A DNA stretch of 8,781 nucleotides, from assembly GCA_017613055.1 (NCBI GenBank), contig JAGAES010000020.1:1-8781 (forward strand), written 5' to 3'. This DNA comes from Lachnospiraceae bacterium. GTDB lineage: Bacteria; Bacillota_A; Clostridia; Lachnospirales; Lachnospiraceae. Below are positions 1 through 8,781 of this stretch, piece after piece (position 1 is the first letter of the stretch; every line of letters begins with the position of its first letter). The position numbers and the translations under genes are program-made. The notes beneath the pieces were generated by a model. It worked only from the letters and a program-made list of their open reading frames with translations, did no database searches and was not told the origin of the DNA.

Positions 1-346
1 AAGCAAGGAAGCAGTCGATGCACTTAGCATCGGTCTCGGCAGCCATCTTGGCAACCTTTGCAACGAAGCTCGTGAACTTCTCGTTCTTTGCAACGAAGTC
101 GGTCTCGGAGTTAACCTCTACGATAGCACCCGTCTTCTTGTCATCGGAAATATAGCAGGCGCAAACGCCTTCTGCGGCAATTCTTGATTCTTTCTTGGCA
201 GCCTTCGCAAGACCGTTCTCACGAAGCCAGGTAATCGCCTGGTCCATATCGCCGTTCGTAGCGGTAAGTGCCTTCTTACAATCCATCATTCCGGCTCCGG
301 TCGTCTCACGGAGCTCTTTTACCATACTGGCAGTAATCTCAGCCAT
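1..346 (-). CDS. tsf: Translation elongation factor Ts, N-terminal part (gene cut by window edge)
   Basis: EF-Ts is the cytosolic guanine-nucleotide exchange factor that regenerates EF-Tu-GTP during elongation. The 115 visible residues, read from the minus strand, begin [20 protein letters not shown]. They contain the N-terminal UBA-like module (about residues 1-55, with the conserved [12 protein letters not shown] stretch at 16-27) and the start of the core domain with [13 protein letters not shown] at 79-91. The TDFV element (82-85) is the family's EF-Tu contact signature. The ATG at 344-346 is preceded by GGGAGG, which directly follows the rpsB stop codon, only 14 bases away. The gene is therefore the second cistron of the rpsB-tsf operon and is probably translationally linked to rpsB. 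The C-terminal part lies outside the window. Identification is very secure. Confidence 0.97.
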   Translation of the reverse strand, partial: MAEITASMVKELRETTGAGMMDCKKALTATNGDMDQAITWLRENGLAKAAKKESRIAAEGVCACYISDDKKTGAIVEVNSETDFVAKNEKFTSFVAKVAKMAAETDAKCIDCFLA

Positions 347-3300
347 TGTGTGATCCTCCCTTACTCGTTGTCTTTTGCTTCTTCGGTCTCTTCAGCCTCT
401 TCGGCCTCGGCACCTTCGGTCAACTGCTCGCCCTCGTTTGCCTCGATAACGGCGTCTGCCATCTTGCCGACAATCAGCTTAACGGCGCGGATTGCGTCAT
501 CGTTACCGGGGATAACATAATCGAGTTCATCCGGATCACAGTTCGTATCGGCAATACCGATCAACGGAATACCGAGAATGTGAGCTTCCTGTACGCAGAT
601 TCTTTCCTTCTTGGGATCAACAACGAAGATTGCATCCGGGATGCGCTTCATCTCTTTGATACCGCCGAGGTTCTTCTCAAGCTTTTCCCATTCCTTCTTC
701 AGGCCGATGACTTCCTTCTTGGGAAGTACGTCGAACGTGCCGTCAACGGACATGGTCTCAATTGCCTTCAGTCTTGCGATACGGGACTGAATGGTCTTAA
801 AGTTGGTCAGCATGCCGCCGAGCCATCTTTCATTTACATAGTACATGCCGCAGCGCTCTGCCTCGGTCTTAACGGAGTCCTGAGCCTGCTTCTTCGTTCC
901 TACGAAGAGAATCTTACCGCCGTTCGCCACGATATCCTTTACGGCATAGTAAGCTTCGTCAACCTTGCCTACGGACTTCTGCAGATCGATGATGTAGATT
1001 CCGTTACGCTCGGTGTAAATGTACGGAGCCATCTTAGGGTTCCATCTTCTTGTCTGATGACCGAAATGCACTCCGGCCTCAAGCAGCTGTTTCATTGATA
1101 TAACGCTCATCGTTATATTCCTCCTTTGGTTTTTTGCTTCCGCACCGGTAAGTCAGGCGACCTTTCGGCACCGGCCAAACACCCGGGTGCGTGTTTTTTC
1201 AGACTGAATCACTATAGCACAACGACTTATAAAATGCAAGCAAAAAATACGGCTGAACGGACGAAAGCCCTGTTCGGCGTAAGGAACGGATCTGGCCAGG
1301 CTGAATTGGCCGATCCGCTCCTCCCCCGACGGGCTTTCTGCGTACGGAATTATTTGCTTTTTCATTTTCTGTTTCGTATGAAAAAAGACAGGTTTATGTG
1401 TCATTTTCCGAGGTAGTCATAAAGGTTCTCGTTCAGGACACGGATGAAGGTTCCTTTCATGCCGGAAGAACGGGATTCGATGACGCCTGCGCTCTCGAGT
1501 TTGCGAAGCGCGTTTACGATAACGGACCGGGTGATGTGCGCTTTGTCGGCGACACGGCTCGTGACAAGGATTCCCTCCTTGCCGTTCAATTCTTCGAATA
1601 CCTGCCGGATGGCTTCGATTTCCATCACGGAAAGCGAGGCAAATGCGGACTCCGCGACCTTCTGTCCGCGGATGGCCGCAGCGGACTCTTCGTTCTTGCT
1701 GCGCACAATCTCAAGTCCGACAACCGTCGTCGCATATTCCGCAAGGATGATGTCGTCAATCGAATACGGCTTACTCTCACGATATAAAAAGAGCGTTCCG
1801 TTCCGGTCTCCGGCGATGTCAATCGGCGTCGCAATCGCGTAATAGCGGTTGGATGCCTCCTCGTCAAAGCCGAGCATCTGCAGATTCAGATTCTCCTTCG
1901 TCGAAAGAATGCTCAAAAGCCGCTCGTTCATCTCATTGTCGATGAGACTTCCGAGCGAATCCTTCACAAGACCGGTAAGCGCGGGGATTTCATCCCGCTT
2001 GCCGCTTCCGAGGACCTTTCCCTTTCTGCTGAGGACCAGCACGTTCGATTCAAGCACGCCGCATAACACGACGCAGATGTCGTTGAACACGACCTTACCG
2101 GTATTCTGGTTATTATGCAAAAGCTTCTGGATTTTTCTTGTTTTGTCAAGAAGCTGAACACTCATGGCGTTTCTCCTCTATTGAGACTGTCAAGGCTTCT
2201 GCCAGGACATGTAATCACACTCGGGGTAACCTTCGCATCCGTAATAACGGCGGCCCTTCTTCGTGCGGCGCACAATCAGTTCCCTGCCGCACTTCGGGCA
2301 TGCAATGCCGCTCTTTTCGATGATCTGCTTCGTATTCCGGCATTCCGGGAAACCGGGGCATGCGAGAAATTTGCCGTGCGGGCCGTACTTATATACCATG
2401 GTTCTGCCGCACTGGTCGCAGATGACATCGGACTCCTCATCCTTCACTTTCCGCTTCTCAAGTGACTTCTGGGCTTCGGATACCGCTTCATGAAGGTCCG
2501 GATAGAAATTCTTCACGACATTCTTCCAGGCTACGTTGCCCTCCTCAATGCCGTCGAGAAGCGTTTCCATCGTTGCAGTGAAATCGGTTGCCACAATGGA
2601 CGGGAAAGCCTGCTTCATCAGTCCGTTCACGGCTTCGCCGAGTTCGGTCGCGAAAACGGATTTGCCGTCCTTCGCCACATAATGTCTCGAAAGCAGCGTC
2701 GTGATCGTCGGCGCGTAGGTGCTCGGCCGTCCGATTCCGGTTTCTTCCATCGTCTTTACGAGGCTCGCCTCGGTATAATGTGCCGGCGGCTGCGTAAAAT
2801 GCTGTTCCTTCGTAAGTGAAGCGCCCGCAAAAACGCTTCCCTGCGCAGGAATCTTCCCGTTCTTTTTGCCGAATTCCTCTTCTTCGGAGAAACTGTATAC
2901 TTTTTCATATCCGTCAAATGTGACTGCGCTGAAACTGCTCGTGAAAACATGGCCGTTTCCTTCGATCTTCAGGTTCGTCGTCTTATAGACGGCTTCCTTC
3001 ATGCGGCTCGCTACGAAACGTTTCCAGATCAGCTGGTAAAGCCTAAGCTGTTCTTTCGACAGATCGTTCTTAAGCATCTCGGGCGTCAGGTCCACATAGG
3101 AAGGACGGATTGCTTCGTGCGCGTCCTGAATCCGGCGGTCGGTTTCCTTCGTCTTCTGTGCCGCTTTGACGTATTCCTTGCCGATTGCATCGGTGATATA
3201 CTTCTTAACGGCAGCGTCGGCCTCTTCGGAAATACGCGTCGAATCGGTACGCAGGTAAGTAATCAGACCGAGCGTGCCGTGTCCTTTGACGTCCACGCCT

Positions 3301-6300
3301 TCGTATAACTGCTGTGCGATGCGCATCGTCTTCTGCGTCGGGAAATTCAGCGCCTTATAGGCTTCCTGCTGCAGCGTGCTCGTCGTAAACGGAAGCGGTG
3401 CGGCTTTCTTACGCTCGCCTTCCTTTACTTCGGAAACGGTGAATCTCGCGTCCTTAAGGGCGTTAAGAACCTTATCCGCATCTTCCCCGGAACGGAGTTC
3501 GGCCTTTTTCTTCTTGCCGAAATACGTTGCCTTTAACGGCTTTTTCTCACCCGCCTGGGTGAATTCGCCGGTAATCGTCCAGAACTCTTCCTGACGGAAT
3601 GCCGCAATCTCGGCATCGCGGTCGCAGATCATCCGAAGCGCAACCGACTGTACGCGTCCTGCGCTCAGTCCGCGCTTAATCTTCTGCCAGAGAATCGGGC
3701 TGATTTCGTAGCCGACCATGCGGTCAAGCACTCTTCTTGCCTGCTGCGCGTCCACAAGGTTCATATCAATCTCGCGCGCGTTCTTCAGCGAATTCTTGAC
3801 GGCGTTCTTCGTTATTTCGTTAAATGTGATACGGAATGTCTTCTTCGACTCGGGCTTTAAGAGTTCTTTCAAATGCCACGCAATGGCTTCCCCTTCACGG
3901 TCCGGGTCGGTTGCGAGATAGATTTTATCTGCTTTTTTGACTTCTCTTCTGAGTGCGGCAAGCACGTCTCCTTTGCCGCGGATTGTAATGTAATGCGGTT
4001 CGAAATCGTTCTTGAGATCGAGTCCGAGCTGACTCTTCGGAAGGTCTCTGACGTGTCCACCCGAAGCGAGCACGACATAATTCGAACCGAGATATTTCTT
4101 TACGGTCTTCGCTTTCGCGGGAGACTCCATGATTACCAGATTTCCGGCCATACGTTCCTCCGACGTCGGCACCGGCAGCTGCCGGCTCCGTTATTGCCGC
4201 ATTCCGTCCGCGCTTTTACTGTAATAATTCGGAATGCATTGTCGGACCAGTCCACGTTCCTGCAGGGAACAGAGCGTCTCCGAGAGTTCCGCGACGGAAA
4301 GATTGCTTTCCGACAGCAGCATGTCGAAGTGCTTGGCGTCCAAACGACACAAATCATACACTACTTTTTCTTCCTCTGCAAGTCCCAATTTGCCATTTTC
4401 AGAATTTTTTGATAATTTATGCAAATCCTCTCTTTCGTTTGAAAATTCAAACGATAATTGCGAACTGTACGGTGAATATCGGATAAAATCCGGATAAACC
4501 GCCGCAAAATCCCCGAGAATCTCTTCCGGTGAAGTCACAAGCCGTGCTCCCTGTTTGATCAGATTATTGCATCCTTCGCTGTTCCGGTCGCCGATCCGCC
4601 CCGGAATCGCATAGATTTCCTTTCCCTGCTCGAGTCCCCGGTCAACCGTGATTAACGTACCGCTCCGTTCTGCCGCCTCCACGACAAGGATTCCGTCGGA
4701 CAGCGCCGAAATCAGCCGGTTCCGGTGCGGAAAGTTCTGTTTCAATGCCGGCACTTCCGGTCCGTGCTCGGACAGGATACATGCCTGCTCGCGCATCTTT
4801 TGGTACAGGTTCCAGTTTTCTTTCGGATAAGGCATTCCGATTCCCGAACCGAGTATGCCGACCGTCCTTCCGCCGTACGGAAGCGCTGCCTGATGGCTGA
4901 TTCCGTCAATTCCCATTGCAAGACCGCTCACGACAATTACTCCTGCCTTTGCAAGCGCCTGCGCAAAATGTTCCGCGACATTCTGTCCGTAGGTGCTCGC
5001 CCGTCTTGAGCCGACAATTGCAATCGCCGGTGCGCCGGCTTTCGGAAGCCGTCCCTGAACGAATAAAACATAAGGCCGGTCCGACAGACAGATAAACCGT
5101 TCGGGATAACCGGGCTCATCAAATCGGATTGCTTTGATGTCATGTCTTACAATATAATCATATAGCCGCAGGCGGTTATCTTCTTTCTTAGTGGTTGTCA
5201 GAAGAAAGTATTCCGAAGGCGATAATCCCGCAACGCTCTTTATGGTTTCTTCTCCGGCAAGGAACACGCCCCGCGCATTTCCGAACCGATTCAGAAGAAG
5301 TTCAATATGCTTCTCCGAAGCAACTGCTCCGGACAGCCAGATATCATATGAGTCCGCCATTGTATCCCTGAAAGCCTCCTTCCATTGCATGATACAGAAT
5401 CGCTTCGGATACATGCTCTTCCGCAATCCGTTCCGCATCGTTCAAATCGGCTATCGTTCTTGCGACCCTCCGGATACGGTCATACAGTCTTGCGCTGAAG
5501 CCCTGATGGACGAACGAACGGACAAGCTTCCGTTCGGCTTCCCCGCTCATCTTACAGTATTGATCGAGTTTCGAAGAAGGAATCTGCGCATTTAAGCGGA
5601 AGCCCTCCCCCCGGTATCGTTCCTCCTGTTTCAATCTGCATTCCGTTACCTTCTTACGAAGTTCCGCACTCGTTTCGCCTTTTGTTTTATCCGACAGGTC
5701 TTTAATCCGTACAGCCGACAGTTCGACGCATAAATCGATCCGGTCTAAGATCGGCTGGCTGATCTTACCCATATAGCGGCGGATCCGGTCCGGGGAGCAC
5801 GAGCACCGGTTCCGGTCCGGATAATATCCGCACGGGCACGGATTCATCGCTGCAACCAGAAGAAACGAAGCCGGAAGCTCATAATTTCCGTAAAGTCTTG
5901 ATATCACGACCTTATGCTCTTCAAGCGGCTGTCTCAGAACTTCGATGCATTCTCTTCTAAATTCCGGAAACTCATCCAGAAACAATACGCCGTTCGTCGC
6001 TAGCGTAATCTCACCGGGAACCGGAAGCCTTGCGCCGCCTCCTGCCATTCCGGGCGTCGAGCAGGTATGATGCGGGCTTCTAAAAGGCCGTTCCGTGATC
6101 CGTCCCTTCTCCGGACGGAACATTCCGGCTACACTGTAAATCTTCGTGAGTTCGATGCTTTCCTCCAAACTGAGCGGCGGAAGGATTCCCGGAATTCTTC
6201 TTGCAAGCATGGTTTTCCCCGAACCGGGCGGTCCGAGAAGCAGCAGGTTATGTCCGCCCGAAGCGGCAATCAATGCCGCCCGCTTTCCTAAGAACTGTCC

Positions 6301-8781
6301 GCGGATATCCGAGAAGTCTTCCGCATATTCCGAAGTACCGGGCGTGTATTCTCTTTCTAACGGTTCCGTCGGCAAGGCTCCCAGGAAGAATTCCAATACC
6401 TCATTCAGTGTCTCCGGTGCGTATACTTTAATGCCGTCGACCATGACCGCTTCCTGCCCGTTCGCTTTCGGAACGAAGATCCATTCCATCCCGGCTTCCC
6501 TTGCGGCAAATGCGCACGAAAGCACGCCCGGCACCTCACGGATTTCCCCGTTTAATCCGAGTTCGCCGATAAAGCATATCTTCTCCGTAAGTTCCGCCGG
6601 AATCATTTCGAGCCCGCACAGAATCCCGACCGCAATCGCAAGGTCATAGGCCGTTCCTTCCTTCCTCTGATCCGCAGGCGATAAGTTCACCGTGATTTTC
6701 TTAGCGGGAATCGGATACCCTGCGTTTCGAAGCGCGACACGGACCCGTTCCTTTGCTTCTCTTACTTCCGGTGCGATTAACCCGACCAGATTGATTCCCG
6801 GCAGTCCGTTTCCGACATCCACTTCCACGAGAACGCTTCCCGCGTCGATTCCGAGAAGCGCCATGCTGTTTATCTTGCAAAACATTTTATACCTCCGTAA
6901 GTTTGATACCCTTCATTGTAGGATACAAGAATACGGAAAACCATCGTCGGAAAGCATAAAAAGACGGCATCTTCTTAACGAAAATGCCGTCTGAAACAAA
7001 CCTTTATTCATCCGAAAGCCGTCGCTTTTCACAAAGCACGGCTTCGTTTTTTGTTACTTTTTCTTCTCTTCGTGATCGAGAAGCTTCTTCAATTCATCCA
7101 TAAAGGTGCTGACGTCCTTGAACTCACGGTATACCGAAGCAAAACGCACATAAGCAACGGCATCCAGGCTCTTCAGCTTATCCATGACAAGCTCACCGAT
7201 TTTGGAACTCGGAATTTCTTTTTCTTCCATATTGAAGATGGCATTCTCCACCTCATCCACAAGCTGTGTAATCTGGGAAACGCTGATCGGACGCTTATGA
7301 CAGGAACGGAATACGCCTGCCTCAATCTTCGAGCGGTCATATGCCTCGCGGACATTGCCCTTCTTGATTACGACAAGCGGAATCGTCTCGACTTTCTCGT
7401 AAGTGGTGAAACGCTTGTTGCATTTCTCGCACTGACGGCGCCGACGGATCGCGTTGGTTTCTTCCGAGGGTCTGGAATCGATAACTTTTGTGTTCTCATC
7501 TCCGCAAAACGGACATTTCATACCTTTACCTCTTTCTGCGCAATGCGCTAAATCGGATGAATGTTGATTAGATCAGGTCAATAATATCAATGTTCTCGCC
7601 GGTAAGGCCGATTACAGCGCCCTGGCCCGCTTCGGAAGCCTCGGGATGCGCGATGAGCCATTTGTTCGCTGCGAACAGTCTTGCGTCGTCATCGTTCTTC
7701 ACGGTGATTGCGGGCTTTTCAAGGTTCGTGCCCTTCGGAAGAATGATTACCACGCGGAAGTGATCCCCTTTCTTTGCGCTGCACGGTGCATAATGAAGCG
7801 TTGTCGCGTAAAGCTCCACGCCGGTACCCGCCGGGCAGAAGAAAGCCTCTACCTTCGAAGTGTCAAGCATCTTGCCCATGCAGTCCTGCTGACGCGCAAG
7901 CAGAAGGATGCAATCCTCTGCCGCGATATCGATCTCGCTGTCGCGGTGATACTCAAGGCAGTTCAGTTTCGTGTTCGTTCCGTTGCAGTAACCGATCTGA
8001 ATCGGCATCCCGCCGTAGCAGTTCAGCGTGAAATCCTTCATCGCAGGAGTTGCCTCAAGGCCTGCGTCGGAAGGAACATACACAACCGCGTCCGCCGGTG
8101 CGGGCGTCGTCTTTACGAGGACGTCAAGCAGTTCCTTCGTGTCGTATCCGGTAACGATACGTCCGTAGGTTGCAAATGCCTCATCCGTAACTTTTTGAAT
8201 CTTAAGTGCCATAGTTTTTGTCCCCTTTCTTTATCTCTGCACCCGTCCGCTGCCGTCTCCGCCGGCAAGGGCAAGCACTTCGTCTCTCGTCACATGGTTG
8301 AAATCGCCGGGTATCGTATGCTTTAATGCACTCGCCGCTACGGCAAATTCCAAGGCTTCCGGCCCGGTCTTTCCGTCAAGAAGCCCGCAGATCAGTCCGG
8401 CAGCGAACGAATCGCCTCCGCCGACACGGTCGACGATATGAAGCTTATAGGTTCTCGAATGATAGAATTCCTTCCCGTCATAGATGGCTGCAGACCAGTT
8501 GTTGTCGGATGCGGAAAGGCTCTCACGGAGCGAACTGACCACATACTTAAACGAAAACCGGTCAATCATCTGCCGGAATATATCCTCATATCCGGAAAGC
8601 TCTAACTTGCCGCTTGTGACATCGGTCCTGCCGGGCTTAAAGCCGAGCACCTTCTCGGCGTCCTCTTCGTTTCCGATGCATACGTCAACGTATTGCATCA
8701 GCTCGGTCATGACCTTCTGTGCCTTTTCGGAACTCCAGAGTTTCTTACGGAAGTTCAGATCGCACGAAACAGTCAAGCCGT

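Overview
This is an ordinary, densely packed chromosomal window from a Gram-positive, Clostridia-type bacterium (Bacillota). Lachnospiraceae is the best guess. The basis is a CodY-family regulator, strong AGGAGG-type ribosome binding sites, moderate GC content, the comM-dprA-topA-codY-rpsB-tsf gene order, and a DUF4867-type protein beside a KDG kinase. The taxonomic call is inference, not a database result. Every credible gene lies on the minus strand, so transcription runs from high to low coordinates.

In transcription order, the window opens with the 3' part of a 2-keto-3-deoxygluconate kinase gene (kdgK, cut by the right edge). It is closely followed by a 214-residue DUF4867-like protein that resembles ureidoglycolate lyase (AllA) in sequence pattern, and then by nrdR, the repressor of ribonucleotide reductase genes. 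An intergenic region with two strong hairpins closes this block (6886-7053). One hairpin is a normal minus-strand terminator for nrdR. The other has its U-tract on the plus strand.

The second block is a tight DNA-processing and regulatory cluster. comM/yifB (AAA+ Mg-chelatase-like ATPase) overlaps dprA (DNA-processing protein A) by 17 bases. topA (DNA topoisomerase I) follows after 39 bases and codY (global nutrient regulator) after 24 more. This resembles the dprA-topA-...-codY order of Bacillus subtilis, but the genes found there between topA and codY (trmFO, codV/xerC, clpQ, clpY) are absent.

The third block is the translation operon rpsB-tsf (ribosomal protein S2 and elongation factor Ts; tsf is cut by the left edge). 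It has a near-consensus sigma-A promoter with an extended -10. The 290-base codY-rpsB intergenic region holds the most interesting non-coding structure here. A long imperfect hairpin and an intrinsic terminator share the same bases and cannot both form. The promoter follows directly, and then a roughly 94-nt rpsB leader with a direct repeat that could be a ribosomal-protein autoregulatory site.

I found no mobile element, CRISPR array, tRNA, rRNA or defence system, and no convincing undescribed protein system. The candidates worth a second look are RNA structures and the AllA-like DUF4867 protein.
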